A DNA stretch of 64,000 nucleotides, from assembly GCF_036013645.1 (NCBI RefSeq), contig NZ_CP107869.1:9858001-9922000 (forward strand), written 5' to 3'. This document shows positions 26,085 through 34,533 of this stretch, one piece after another. The translations under genes were made by a program, and so were the position numbers. The stretch comes from Streptomyces sp. NBC_00490 (GTDB taxonomy: Bacteria > Actinomycetota > Actinomycetes > Streptomycetales > Streptomycetaceae). A model generated the notes under the pieces. It saw only the letters and a program-made list of their open reading frames with translations. It did not search any database and was not told the origin of the DNA. How positions within the stretch are numbered: position 1 is the first letter of the stretch; each line of letters starts with the position of its first letter.

Positions 26085-26408
26085 TTGACCCCCTGGAACA
26101 ACAACGAGAACCTCGGTTCCTGCGCCTACGCCGACCCCTACGCCGCTCCGGACACCCATGACAACATCTGGCCGGCTGGCGACCAGGCCTGTGACGATCT
26201 GGACTACTTCCTGCCGCCGCCCAACCCCGCCGAACGCCTCAGCGGGATCCTCGACCCGCGCGATGAGCGGCGTCTTGCCCTGAATGCGACGCTCACCGCC
26301 GCCGGTATCCCCCCGATGCCGGAAGACCGCGCGGTCATTGACCAGCTCAGTGCCCTGCCGGCAGACGTCAGCACCGTCCTCCAGCGCTGGCTGCACCACG
26401 CCCTGTGA
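26085..26408 (+). CDS. Hypothetical acidic protein, 107 aa
   Basis: This small soluble protein is unrecognised. It is Asn- and Asp-rich at the start (TPWNNNENLGSCAYADPYAA) and helical at the end (AVIDQLSALPADVSTVLQRW). The start is the TTG at 26085, supported by GGGAG about 6 nt upstream. TTG starts are rare, but no other start keeps the frame and the ribosome site. It is followed by a probable terminator hairpin at 26528. There is no partner gene. Confidence 0.6.
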   Translation: MTPWNNNENLGSCAYADPYAAPDTHDNIWPAGDQACDDLDYFLPPPNPAERLSGILDPRDERRLALNATLTAAGIPPMPEDRAVIDQLSALPADVSTVLQRWLHHAL

Positions 26409-26527
26409 ACCCGGCGAGGTATCCGCGACCGTGCGCGACGCGCGGCATCGGGATGCGATCGGCCCGATTACCGTCCCGGCCCGGTCGGTCCAGCGGGAGC
26501 CAGGACGCCGCTATGGCTTGGATTGTC

Positions 26528-26549
26528 CCGCCCCCCAAGCGTGGGGCGG
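26528..26549. terminator. Hairpin between convergent genes
   Basis: CCGCCCC and GGGGCGG pair around an 8-nt loop, extended outward by TGTC and GACA across a mismatch. It lies between the stops at 26408 and 26630, so it can serve both. Confidence 0.5.
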
Positions 26550-26629
26550 AGACAGCCATTTGACCCGGCGGGACCGGCCTTGGCCCGAGCCTGGCCTCGC
26601 TGCTGAGGGCCGCCTTGCATAACGCCTGT

Positions 26630-27595
26630 CTACCGGGACTGGTCGTTCACGTTGTCCTCGATCAGTTCCCGCGTGCGGCGCAGCAGCGCTTCGCGTACGT
26701 CGTCCGGTGACAGGACCCGCAGTGGTGTGGCCAGGCTGAGGAGGTACCTGGCGAGCCCGTCCGCGTCGGGGCCGCCGATGTCGACGATCGTGGCGTCGGG
26801 ACCGTCCCGGCGATGGGTGCCTACCGTCTGTGGGATCAGCCGCAGCGCCTGGTCCATGGGCAGCGGGAGGCGGATCGTCACGTAGAGCGGGTAGGCCCCG
26901 GTCGCGATGGAGTGGGAAACAAGCACGGCCGGGTCGGGTTGGTCGATGAGCTCCACCCGGCGCCCGGTCGGCTGTATCTGACCAACCCTGTCGGCCCGGA
27001 AGGTACGCCACTCGTCCCGCGTCACGTCCCGGGCGACGAAGTACCAACGGCGTCCCGTGTGCACCAGGCGATACGGGTCGACATCCCGGACCGTGGCGTT
27101 CCCCTCCCGATCGCGGTACGACAGGCGACACCGCTCGCCCCGGCGACACGCGCCGGCCAATTCCAGCAGTACGCCGGGCGCGATCTGGGGCGCGTCGGGC
27201 CTCGTGGTGTGAACAAAGGTGGCGTCCATCTCGCCCAGCCGGTCCGCGATCCGGCGCGGCAGAACCTGACGCAGTTTCAGCAGTGCGGAAAGTGCGGCCT
27301 GGTTGCCGCCGAGAACGCCGCTGAGCGCGGCCTCGCGCAGCCCGACGGCCACGGCGAGCGCCTCCTCGTCATCGAGGATCAACGGCGGCACCCGGGCTCC
27401 GGCGCGGAGGCGGTACCCGCCCCATGGCCCGGGGTCGGACTCAACCCCGTAACCGAGTTCCCGGAGCCTGGCGACGTCCCGTCGCACCGTGCGTTCGGTG
27501 ACTGCCATGTGGTCGGCCAGCTCGCCGCAGGTCCACGACGGTCGTGCGGACAGGAGCGAGACCAGTCGCAGAAGACGGGCGGATGTGCTGATCAC
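26630..27595 (-). CDS. WYL-domain (YafY-type) transcriptional regulator
   Basis: This 321-aa regulator is built like the one at 17231. It has an N-terminal helix-turn-helix (CGELADHMAVTERTVRRDVA), a WYL domain (YRDREGNATVRDVDPYRLVH then RRWYFVARD) and a C-terminal extension (LSLATPLRVLSPDDVREALL). The GTG at 27595 is taken as start. It is divergent from the VOC gene at 27657 with only 61 bp between. A 25-bp interrupted palindrome there is its likely binding site. Regulator and VOC protein probably form a detoxification pair. Confidence 0.85.
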   Translation of the reverse strand: MISTSARLLRLVSLLSARPSWTCGELADHMAVTERTVRRDVARLRELGYGVESDPGPWGGYRLRAGARVPPLILDDEEALAVAVGLREAALSGVLGGNQAALSALLKLRQVLPRRIADRLGEMDATFVHTTRPDAPQIAPGVLLELAGACRRGERCRLSYRDREGNATVRDVDPYRLVHTGRRWYFVARDVTRDEWRTFRADRVGQIQPTGRRVELIDQPDPAVLVSHSIATGAYPLYVTIRLPLPMDQALRLIPQTVGTHRRDGPDATIVDIGGPDADGLARYLLSLATPLRVLSPDDVREALLRRTRELIEDNVNDQSR

Positions 27596-27612
27596 ACTGA
27601 AGTGTCCCGCAT

Positions 27613-27649
27613 GACCAGGACCGAATCTGTCCTGGTCCCGTCATAGCGT
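27613..27649. promoter_or_regulatory. Palindrome and -10 box between WYL regulator and VOC gene
   Basis: GACCAGGAC (27613-27621) and GTCCTGGTC (27629-27637) are perfect complements 7 nt apart. TAGCGT at 27644-27649 lies exactly 7 nt before the ATG at 27657. The palindrome would cover the -35 region of the VOC promoter, suiting a repressor or a ligand-controlled activator. Confidence 0.7.
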
Positions 27650-27656
27650 CGTCCTC

Positions 27657-28043
27657 ATGAGTACTGGAAACACGTCCGCACCCGCGATCCGCTACGCGGC
27701 TGTCACCTTCGACTGCCCGGATCCCGCCGAAATGGCCCGCTTCTACGGGGAGGCCCTCGGCCTGCCCGTCGTCTACTCCAGCGACGACTTCATCCTGCTC
27801 GGCCAGGAGGGCTCTGCCGGACTGGGGTTCAACCGGCTGACCGACTACAGGCGTCCCACCTGGCCGGACCCGTCCCAGGAGAAGCAGGCACACATCGAAC
27901 TGGGCGTCGACGACCTGGAGTCCGCGCAGGCTCACCTGCTGGCCCTGGGCGCTGTCGAGCCCCCGACCCAGCCCCAACCCGACCGGTGGCGAGTTCTGCT
28001 GGACCCCGCCGGCCACCCGTTCTGCATCACCACCCTCGTCTGA
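27657..28043 (+). CDS. VOC-family (glyoxalase/bleomycin-resistance-like) protein
   Basis: This 128-aa protein contains two beta-alpha-beta-beta-beta modules of the vicinal-oxygen-chelate fold. It shows YAAVTFDCPDPAEMARFYGE, then HIELGVDDLESAQAHLLALG and VLLDPAGHPFCITTL. These proteins bind metals or sequester drugs. There is no signal peptide. The ATG at 27657 lacks a ribosome site but sits 7 nt after TAGCGT, so it is probably leaderless. It is paired with the divergent WYL regulator. A hairpin at 28055 follows the stop. Confidence 0.87.
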   Translation: MSTGNTSAPAIRYAAVTFDCPDPAEMARFYGEALGLPVVYSSDDFILLGQEGSAGLGFNRLTDYRRPTWPDPSQEKQAHIELGVDDLESAQAHLLALGAVEPPTQPQPDRWRVLLDPAGHPFCITTLV

Positions 28044-28049
28044 ACCTGC

Positions 28050-28076
28050 CTTCCTCCGCCTCGTGAACGAGGCGGA
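28050..28076 (+). terminator. Repeated terminator-like hairpin after the VOC gene
   Basis: TCCGCCTCG and CGAGGCGGA form a 9-bp stem around TGAA at 28055-28076, followed by TTCC. The 23 nt at 28050-28072 recur with one change at 55127-55149, again just after a stop codon. The TTCCTCC...GGATTCCT frame also resembles ends of IS200/IS605-type elements. Confidence 0.6.
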
Positions 28077-28504
28077 TTCCTAGGTGGTGAAGTTGTGGAT
28101 CACGTCCCGGACCCGGCCTGTGCTAGTGAGCGTGGTCGTGGCGATCTTCGCCACGGCCACGCCCTGCGCCGATAGCTCCACCATTGGGGCCCGTCGCCAG
28201 GTCACCACCGACCCCATGTCGCAGCGGATAGTTGGCAGCAACCACGGCCCTCACCGTCATCGATCTCGCGAACAGCACTGTGGCCCGGTGGCCTGGCATC
28301 GGCTTCATCCGGTGGGCTACGTTGTGCGCTATGACTACCGGGACGGCGTTGCGCCACACACGGATTGGCGACCCGGTGCTCCTCTGAGCGCCGTACGGGC
28401 CGGTGAGGGCCCGCTGTTGGATCGAGGACCTTGCGCTGTGGCGCGGGCCCCGCCTCCGTCGTGTTGATCACAGGCTCGATACATCAACCACGACAGGAGA
28501 GTTC
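28077..28504. other. Intergenic, no gene seen
   Basis: No frame here has a recognisable product. The right end carries the ribosome site of the gene at 28505. Confidence 0.45.
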
Positions 28505-29239
28505 ATGACCATCAAGATGCTGCAGATTCCCACCGCGGACGGCCATGCCGACGCGTTCGCTGCCCTTCCCGACGGTGGCGGGAGGCACCCAGGGGTGCTG
28601 ATGTACGCGGACGGCTTGGGGATTCGGCCCGTGCTGCGCGAGATGGCCCGGGAACTGGCCGGGCACGGGTACTACGTGCTCGTCCCCAACCTCTTTTACC
28701 GGCACGGCCCGGCGCCGGTGATCGAACTTCCGGAGCACATCGGAGAAGAGGTCCGGTCGGCGGTCTTCGCTCAGCTGATGCCGTTGATCGAGGCGCACAC
28801 CACAGAACGTGTCCTGAGGGACGCTGACGCCTATCTCAAGTTTCTCACTGCTCAGCCCGAGGTCAGCGCCGGACCTTTTGCGGTGACCGGCTACTGCATC
28901 GGCGGCCTTGCGGCGACGCGTACCGCCGCGGCCCATCCCAGCCAAGTGGCCGCCCTCGCCGCGTTCCACGGCCCGGTAGGAGTCGACGGACCCGACAGCC
29001 TCTCCAAGATCACCGCCGAGGTCCACTTCGGCCACGCTGAGAGCGACTTGACGCCCGAGGCCCTCGGCGAGCTCAACAAGGCCTTGGACGCGGCGGGTGT
29101 GGGCTATACCTCCGAGATCTATCCCGGCACCGTCCACGGCTTCACCATGTCCGACACCGATGCCTTCAACCCTGCCGCACTGCAGCGTCATTGGGACAGC
29201 CTGTTGCCGCTTCTCGGGCGCACCCTGACCAGGAACTGA
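28505..29239 (+). CDS. Dienelactone hydrolase family protein
   Basis: This 244-aa alpha/beta hydrolase of the DLH family cleaves lactone or ester bonds in the cytoplasm. The catalytic triad is visible: Cys131 in VTGYCIGG, Asp181 in GHAESD and His211 in PGTVHGF. The N-terminal core strand carries GVLMYADGLGIRP. The ATG at 28505 has AGGAG 7 nt upstream. It stands alone, so its pathway cannot be read from context. The intact Cys nucleophile favours true dienelactone-hydrolase chemistry over a serine-type relative. Confidence 0.9.
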   Translation: MTIKMLQIPTADGHADAFAALPDGGGRHPGVLMYADGLGIRPVLREMARELAGHGYYVLVPNLFYRHGPAPVIELPEHIGEEVRSAVFAQLMPLIEAHTTERVLRDADAYLKFLTAQPEVSAGPFAVTGYCIGGLAATRTAAAHPSQVAALAAFHGPVGVDGPDSLSKITAEVHFGHAESDLTPEALGELNKALDAAGVGYTSEIYPGTVHGFTMSDTDAFNPAALQRHWDSLLPLLGRTLTRN

Positions 29240-29507
29240 GCTTGATCCCTTAACCCCGTGCTGTCGTAACGAGGGCCGTGGACGCGGGTGTGCAGCAACT
29301 GGACGCCAGGCGCGATGTCTTCGCCTGGCGTCGCACTTCCGGGATGTCGTGTACGCATGCCTGACCGCGCAGGGCGATGCACTCTTCGAGCTGGTGGACG
29401 CGCCGTAGGTCGTGAGCTTGCTGCCGTCGCTTCGTGAAGCGGTTCGCGTCAAGGATCGTGTCGGCAGAGCGCGCCACGTGCCACGGTGCGCTCTGCCGGA
29501 GGGGCGG

Positions 29508-30059
29508 CTACTGCGCGGACGGCGGCTGCGTGAATCTCAGGATATTGCCGTACGGGTCGACGACCTGCAGTGTCGGCCCGCCGGGCGCGTCCGGATCGAT
29601 TCCGGGACGTACCGGCGCGTTCGGTCGGGCGAGCAATTCCTCGTGCAGCGCGAACACGTCGCGCACCGGGATCCAGACGGCGCTGTTGGGGACGCCATCG
29701 CCGTGGTGTTCGGAGAGGTGCAGCACGGCTGCCGAGCGCGATACCTGCACATACAGCGGCAGCCCGGGCTCGAAGCGATGCTCCCAGTCCAGGGCGAAGC
29801 CCAGGTAGTCAAGGTAGAACGGCAGTGCCTGGGCGACGGACATGACGCGCAGGACCGGCACGCCCGGGCTGATGTCCGGCGTGGCAGTGCTCCCAACGCG
29901 GCTCGTCAGAGCAGCGAGCACGTTCCAGTCCTTGGTGCCGAGCTGATGGGCGATCAGCTCGAGTGCGAGGCTGTGCCGGATCTCGATACCCGCTTTGGCA
30001 AGGTCCTCGCGCAGGAGTTTGGCGAGCTGCTTGGCGCGGTCAGTGGTAAGGGACGTCAT
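29508..30059 (-). CDS. Glyoxalase-superfamily protein with N-terminal helical domain
   Basis: This 183-aa protein has two parts. Residues 1-60 are helical (DRAKQLAKLLREDLAKAGIE to LGTKDWNVLAAL). This is a short domain found fused to VOC folds in actinobacteria. The rest is a bleomycin-resistance-like VOC domain (VMSVAQALPFYLDYLGFALD then LHLSEHHGDG and LQVVDPYGNILRF). It may bind a drug or a metal-chelated metabolite. The start at 30059 has GGAAAG about 9 nt upstream. It has no operon partner. Confidence 0.85.
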   Translation of the reverse strand: MTSLTTDRAKQLAKLLREDLAKAGIEIRHSLALELIAHQLGTKDWNVLAALTSRVGSTATPDISPGVPVLRVMSVAQALPFYLDYLGFALDWEHRFEPGLPLYVQVSRSAAVLHLSEHHGDGVPNSAVWIPVRDVFALHEELLARPNAPVRPGIDPDAPGGPTLQVVDPYGNILRFTQPPSAQ

Positions 30060-30439
30060 CGCGTCGGCTTTCCACGCGGCCCATGATGCCGATGCTCGCG
30101 TTGTCGGCCGGCGCCGCGTTCAGTGAGCCGAGGCGAGGAGACCCACGGTGCATTCACCCAACCTTGAAAGGCGCGAGCGGCCGGCTGCACCAGGCCGCTA
30201 CCGATAGTACTGGTTGGCCTGAGGCGATGGGACGCGCGCAGGCGCGGGCCTGGTGAGGCCGTCGCCACCGCGACCAGCGGAGTCCGGTGCTCGAGATGGT
30301 GCACCGGGTTGATCAGTGCCGGGAGTGGAGGCCGATGTCCTGCCGGTCGTGCGGAGTTGGGCAACATGCGCAGCAAGGACGACCGCTGGTAGCCCGGCAA
30401 CTACGAGACGAACCTCGCCGCCGTCCGCGGTGTCTGGAA

Positions 30440-30515
30440 GGGAACGTGGCCGCCGCCCAGGTCACGCTCACGTCCGAGGACCTCGCCCGCGTCCAGGAGA
30501 TACAACATGCGTGGG
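30440..30515 (+). pseudogene. Aldo-keto reductase C-terminal scrap
   Basis: The reading GNVAAAQVTLTSEDLARVQE resembles the penultimate helix region of aldo-keto reductases (usually N-x-A-A-x-x-x-x-L-T-x-x-D-L). A neighbouring frame upstream reads PGNYETNLAAV. Nothing else of the enzyme is left, so this is a low-confidence relic. Confidence 0.35.
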
Positions 30516-31166
30516 TCAGGTGGGGAGTCCTGCGTCGCGGGCCACGAGGGCGGCTTGGACGCGGTTGGTGACCTCCAACGCGGTCAGGATGCGGCTTACG
30601 TGGGCCTTGACGGTGCTCTCGCGCATGGCGAGACGGGTGGCGATGTCGGCGTTGGTGTCGCCCTGGGCGAGCAGGGCGAGTACGTCGGCTTCGCGGGGGG
30701 TGAGGCGCTCCAGTCGGGCCTGGGCCGCGGTGACCTGGGGCTGGTGGGTGGCGTGGTAGCGGTCGATGAGGCGGCGGGCCGCGGTGGGGTGGAGCATGGC
30801 TGAGCCGGCGGCCACCAGGTGGACGGCGCGCAGTATTTCGGCGGGGTCGGTGTCCTTGAGCAGGAACCCGTCGGCTCCGGCGGCGAGGGCGTCGTAGACG
30901 TATTCGTCGAGGTCGAAGGTGGTGAGGGTGATGACCTTCGGGGGGTGGGGGAGGGCTCGCAGGCGGGCGGTGGCGGTGATGCCGTCCATGCGGGGCATGC
31001 GGACGTCGACGAGAGCGACGTCGATGCGGTGGGCGGTGGCCTGCTCGATGGCCTTCAGGCCGTCGGCGGCCTGGGCCACCACTTCGATGCCCTCATCGTC
31101 GTTGAGGAGGTCGGTGAGGCCGAGGCGGACCAGGGCGTCGTCGTCGACGATCATGGTGCGGATCAT
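30516..31166 (-). CDS. NarL/LuxR-type response regulator
   Basis: This 216-aa response regulator has a receiver domain (MIRTMIVDDDALVRLGLTDL with the acidic pair). The phospho-acceptor Asp is in VALVDVRMPRMDG and the conserved Lys in GFLLKDTDPAEIL. The C-terminal LuxR helix-turn-helix reads LTPREADVLALLAQGDTNAD and STVKAHVSRILTALEV. The ATG at 31166 overlaps the stop of the kinase gene (ATGA), so the two are co-translated. Its probable target is the palindrome at 32365 in front of the divergent methyltransferase operon. Confidence 0.92.
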   Translation of the reverse strand: MIRTMIVDDDALVRLGLTDLLNDDEGIEVVAQAADGLKAIEQATAHRIDVALVDVRMPRMDGITATARLRALPHPPKVITLTTFDLDEYVYDALAAGADGFLLKDTDPAEILRAVHLVAAGSAMLHPTAARRLIDRYHATHQPQVTAAQARLERLTPREADVLALLAQGDTNADIATRLAMRESTVKAHVSRILTALEVTNRVQAALVARDAGLPT

Positions 31167-32365
31167 GTGGGGGTGCCGTTCTGTTCGATGCCGGCGGGGT
31201 GGGGGATGCGTGCGGCCAGCCGCCATGCGCCCGCGCCGGCCGGTCCGGCGTTCAGGTGCCCGCCGAGGGCGGTGACGCGTTCGCGCAGGCCGACGAGTCC
31301 GTAGCCGCTGCCGACGGTGTCCGTGCGGGAAGTGCCAGGGGGGTTGGTGACCTCGACGAGGGTGGTGGGCGGCCGGTAGTCGATGCGTACGGTCACCGGA
31401 GCGCCGTCGGCGTGCTTGCGGGCATTGGTCAGTGCTTCCTGGACGATGCGGTACACGGCCAGACGGTGGGTGGTGGGAGCCTGCTCGGGAAGGCCGTCGG
31501 TGGTCAGCTCGACGTGCTGGCCGGCGGCGCGGGCCTCGTCGGCCAGTTCTTTTACTTCCCTCATCACCGGCTTGAGGGTGGCGTCGGCCGGCGTGGCGTC
31601 AGGGTCGCGCAGTACCCCGAGGACGTCGCGCAGATCGGTGAGGGCCTCGACGGACGTCGTGCGCAGCAGTCCGAGGCGTTCGGCGAGGGGTGCGGGCAGT
31701 GTGTCGCTCTTGGTGGTCAGGACACCGGTGTGCAGGGCGATCAGGCTCAGGCGGTGGGCCAGGACGTCGTGCATCTCGGCGGCGATCCGGGACCGTTCCG
31801 CGATGCGGGCCGCCTCTTCGCGCAGCTGCGCCTCGATGCTCAGGTGTTCTACGTCGGCTGCCAGCGCCAGCAGCAGACGGCGTCGGCTGCCCTGCCACAG
31901 CCCGACGAGTACGGCCAGCACCGGCAGGAACACCGTGGACGCGTAGGACTGCGCCCTCCACAGGGAAGTGGCTTGGTAGCCGAGCAGGTTGGCGCCCCAC
32001 GCGACGATGGCGCAGCCCACCGCCACCCGCGCCCGGCGGTCCACTGCCAGGTCGTACAGGACGACTGCCAGCATGGGCAGCAGCAACGATCCCCACCATG
32101 CCGTGGCCACGGTGAGCAGCACCGGCGCAGCGGGCCATCGCAGCCGGGGCACGAGCAGGGCCGCTGCGCACACCAGCGCTGTGGCCATGACGGGGGCCAG
32201 GTAGCGCCCCCGGGCTGCCATGTCGTTGAGCGTGGCGGCGGCGACACACAGGGCCACGAGAGTCCCGCGCCCGTAGGCCGCCCATCTGCGGCTTTCTCTG
32301 CTGCTCACCTGGCCCATGCTAGGCAGGCCGGCGCGCTGTTCCGTCGGACGATCGATGATGTCCAC
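31163..32365 (-). CDS. Sensor histidine kinase, NarL-partner (HisKA_3) type
   Basis: This 400-aa membrane kinase has an N-terminal block of about five hydrophobic helices (for example VLLTVATAWWGSLLLPMLAV). A dimerisation helix carries the phospho-His (IAAEMHDVLAHRLSLIALHT), followed by a HATPase domain with IVQEALTNARKHADG and SGYGLVGLRERVTALGG. No periplasmic sensor domain is present, so it probably senses the membrane itself. The GTG at 32365 touches the palindrome at 32365-32384; an ATG at 32317 is an alternative start. It is coupled to the regulator by a 4-bp overlap. Confidence 0.9.
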   Translation of the reverse strand: MDIIDRPTEQRAGLPSMGQVSSRESRRWAAYGRGTLVALCVAAATLNDMAARGRYLAPVMATALVCAAALLVPRLRWPAAPVLLTVATAWWGSLLLPMLAVVLYDLAVDRRARVAVGCAIVAWGANLLGYQATSLWRAQSYASTVFLPVLAVLVGLWQGSRRRLLLALAADVEHLSIEAQLREEAARIAERSRIAAEMHDVLAHRLSLIALHTGVLTTKSDTLPAPLAERLGLLRTTSVEALTDLRDVLGVLRDPDATPADATLKPVMREVKELADEARAAGQHVELTTDGLPEQAPTTHRLAVYRIVQEALTNARKHADGAPVTVRIDYRPPTTLVEVTNPPGTSRTDTVGSGYGLVGLRERVTALGGHLNAGPAGAGAWRLAARIPHPAGIEQNGTPT

Positions 32366-32433
32366 CCCCTACTTTCGTAGGGGGACGCTGTCGCAGAAGG
32401 GCTGATCCGATGCCCGGCGGGGCTTTCTAGCGT
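32365..32433. promoter_or_regulatory. 20-bp palindrome and -10 box between kinase and methyltransferase operon
   Basis: CCCCCTACTTTCGTAGGGGG at 32365-32384 has perfect 8-bp arms around TTTC. TAGCGT at 32428-32433 lies 7 nt before the ATG at 32441. The palindrome sits about 44-63 bp upstream of that box, a good place for an activator. The response regulator at 30516 is the natural candidate to bind it and control both directions. Confidence 0.65.
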
Positions 32434-32440
32434 CAATTCC

Positions 32441-33166
32441 ATGAACGACTGGACCACCTCCCACGACCGTGTCCTGGCGCAGCGCGACGCCGAAGGCTGG
32501 ATGTTCCTGATCGAGGCAGCCCGTGATCTGCGTACCACGGGTGCGATAACTCCCAGCGGCAAGGCCCTGGCCCGCGCTCTGACCGATCCCGTACGGGCTC
32601 AGGCGTCCCACCCGCTGGCAGTCCTGGAAGCCGGCGCCGGCACCGGCTCGGTCACCCGGGCCCTGATACCGCAGCTGTCCCGGGGCAGCCGCCTGGACAT
32701 CGTCGAGGCCAATCCGCGTTTCGCCGCGCGGCTGCGCCACCTCGTCACCACGCACCCGCGCCTGGCGGCGAGGCCCGCTCAGGTGAACGTGTATGAGACC
32801 TACGTCGAGCAGCTCGACACCGACCAGCGCTACGACGTCATCGTCTCGGGACTGCCGCTGACCAACTTCACGCCCGTACAGGTCGAGCGCATCATGGCCC
32901 GCTACCTGGAACTCCTCCACCCCGGCGGCACACTGACCTACTTCGCCTACCTCGGCACCCACAAGGCCCGCGCCCTGACGGCGTCGCGCGCGGAAGTCCG
33001 CCGCCACGCTGCCGTGGACGAGATCATGGCCACCTATCAGCGCGCCTTCGCCACGGGCCGCTGGACAGTGTGGGCCAACCTTCCCCCCGCCTACGTCTGG
33101 CATCTGCAACGACCTCTCGTCTCCGCGGACCGCCCCGAGCCGCAGTCCGTCGAGGCGCGGCGGTGA
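32441..33166 (+). CDS. SAM-dependent methyltransferase, phospholipid N-methyltransferase-like
   Basis: This 241-aa class I methyltransferase has the SAM motif LEAGAGTGSVTRALIPQLSR and the acidic strand LDIVEANPRFAARL. IVSGLPLTNFTPVQVERIMA follows, the segment typical of PmtA-type phosphatidylethanolamine methyltransferases. It lacks membrane helices but such enzymes bind the membrane surface. The ATG at 32441 is 7 nt after a TAGCGT box and is probably leaderless. The stop overlaps the next gene (GTGA), so it forms an operon with the DedA protein. Lipid substrate is inferred from family and neighbour. Confidence 0.82.
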   Translation: MNDWTTSHDRVLAQRDAEGWMFLIEAARDLRTTGAITPSGKALARALTDPVRAQASHPLAVLEAGAGTGSVTRALIPQLSRGSRLDIVEANPRFAARLRHLVTTHPRLAARPAQVNVYETYVEQLDTDQRYDVIVSGLPLTNFTPVQVERIMARYLELLHPGGTLTYFAYLGTHKARALTASRAEVRRHAAVDEIMATYQRAFATGRWTVWANLPPAYVWHLQRPLVSADRPEPQSVEARR

Positions 33167-33843
33167 ACGCGTTCTCCGACATGCTCGGCCACCTCTCGCC
33201 GGCCGCGGCGTACACGATGGTGGCCGCCGCGGTCCTGGCCGAGTCGGTCCTTCTCGTCGGTGCTTTCGTCCCGACACTGACCCTGCTCCTGACCGCCGGC
33301 GCGCTGGCCCGCACCGGCCAGGTCAACCTTCTTCTCGTCATCGCAGCCGCAGCCGGTGCCGTGGTGGCGGGTGACTTCCTCGCCCATCGCACCGGCAGAC
33401 TCCTCGGCGATCAGCTGCGCGGAGGTCGCATAGGCCGTCGGATACCGGTCGCCGCCTGGCATCAGGCCGAGATGCTGATGACGCGCCACGGCGGCCGAGC
33501 GGTTTTCCTGGCCCGCTTCGTGCCGGTGGTACGCACCCTCGCCCCGCACTCCGCGGGCGCCACCCGCCTGCCCTACCGGCGCATCGCTCCCTACAGCGTC
33601 GTCGCCGCATGTGTGTGGGCCACAGCGGAAGCGGGTGTCGGATACGCCGCCGCGACGTCTGTGCAGCGCGTCCTCACTCTGGGCGGCCCTGCTCTCGCCC
33701 TGGTCGCTGTGATGGCGATCGGGGGCTGGCTGCTGTGGCGAAGAAGGCGACGATCCTCTACGGCGCCCCGGGAAGCGGCGTCCGAGCCCGCCACCACGTC
33801 CTCCGGCCATGGTCAGGCAGGCCTGACGAGGCCGGCGTCGTAG
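33163..33843 (+). CDS. DedA-family membrane protein
   Basis: This 226-aa protein of the DedA/VTT family acts in lipid flipping or undecaprenyl-phosphate recycling. It has the signature GAFVPTLTLLLTAGAL and the reentrant loop FLARFVPVVRTLAPHSAGAT, with the conserved Arg residues and Pro. Several hydrophobic helices end in LVAVMAIGGWLLWRRRRR. The GTG at 33163 overlaps the methyltransferase stop. Its 3' end overlaps the convergent response regulator at 33813 by 31 bp. Pairing with a phospholipid methyltransferase suggests a membrane-lipid remodelling unit. Confidence 0.9.
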   Translation: MNAFSDMLGHLSPAAAYTMVAAAVLAESVLLVGAFVPTLTLLLTAGALARTGQVNLLLVIAAAAGAVVAGDFLAHRTGRLLGDQLRGGRIGRRIPVAAWHQAEMLMTRHGGRAVFLARFVPVVRTLAPHSAGATRLPYRRIAPYSVVAACVWATAEAGVGYAAATSVQRVLTLGGPALALVAVMAIGGWLLWRRRRRSSTAPREAASEPATTSSGHGQAGLTRPAS

Positions 33844-34469
33844 GCGAAGATCACGGCTTGGACCCGGTCCCGGACCCCGGTCTTGGTGAGGATGCTGCTC
33901 ACGTGTGACTTGACGGTGGACTCGGCCAGGGAGAGGCGTTCGGCGATCTCGGTGTTGCTCCAGCCGCTTGCGATGGCGGTGAGAACTTCTCGTTCGCGGT
34001 TGGTGAGGCGGGCCAGCTGCCGTTGCTGTTCGGGCGTGTGGCCCGGCAGGCGGCTGCTGAAGGCGTCGATGAGCTTGCGGGTCAGACCGGGTGAGATGAC
34101 GGCGTCTCCGGCGGCCACCGCGCGGATGCCGGCCACGAGTTCGTCCGGCATGGCGTCCTTCAGCAGGAACCCGGAGGCTCCGGCGCGCAGGGCGTCGTAG
34201 GCGTACTCGTCGAGGTCGAAGGTGGTCAGGACCAGGATGCGGGAGCGGCCACCGGACTCGATGATGCGTCTGGTGGCCTCGATGCCGTCCATGCCGGGCA
34301 TGCGGACGTCCATGAGGACGACATCGGGCTTGAGTTCGGCGGCCTTGCGGACGGCTTCGGCGCCGTGGGTGGCTTCACCGATGAGGGTGAGGTCGGGGTG
34401 CTGTTCCAGGAGCATGCTGAAGCCGAGGCGTTGCAGGGCCTGGTCGTCGACGATGAGCACGGTGGTCAT
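33813..34469 (-). CDS. NarL/LuxR-type response regulator
   Basis: This 218-aa response regulator opens MTTVLIVDDQALQRLGFSML. The phospho-Asp lies in VVLMDVRMPGMDGIEATRR and the Lys in GFLLKDAMPDELVAG. The LuxR domain reads LTNREREVLTAIASGWSNTE and STVKSHVSSILTKTGV. It follows its kinase (ends 34534) by 64 bp on the same strand. It is the only intact regulator among the kinase 2 and kinase 3 paralogues, and so the best candidate to bind the TAGTAC palindromes at 36158, 38813 and 43251. Confidence 0.92.
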   Translation of the reverse strand: MTTVLIVDDQALQRLGFSMLLEQHPDLTLIGEATHGAEAVRKAAELKPDVVLMDVRMPGMDGIEATRRIIESGGRSRILVLTTFDLDEYAYDALRAGASGFLLKDAMPDELVAGIRAVAAGDAVISPGLTRKLIDAFSSRLPGHTPEQQRQLARLTNREREVLTAIASGWSNTEIAERLSLAESTVKSHVSSILTKTGVRDRVQAVIFAYDAGLVRPA

Positions 34470-34533
34470 GTGCGGGGGGATCTCCGTTCTGGTGGTGGCT
34501 GGGGACCTCTGTGCTCATGGGGGGAGGCGAGAG

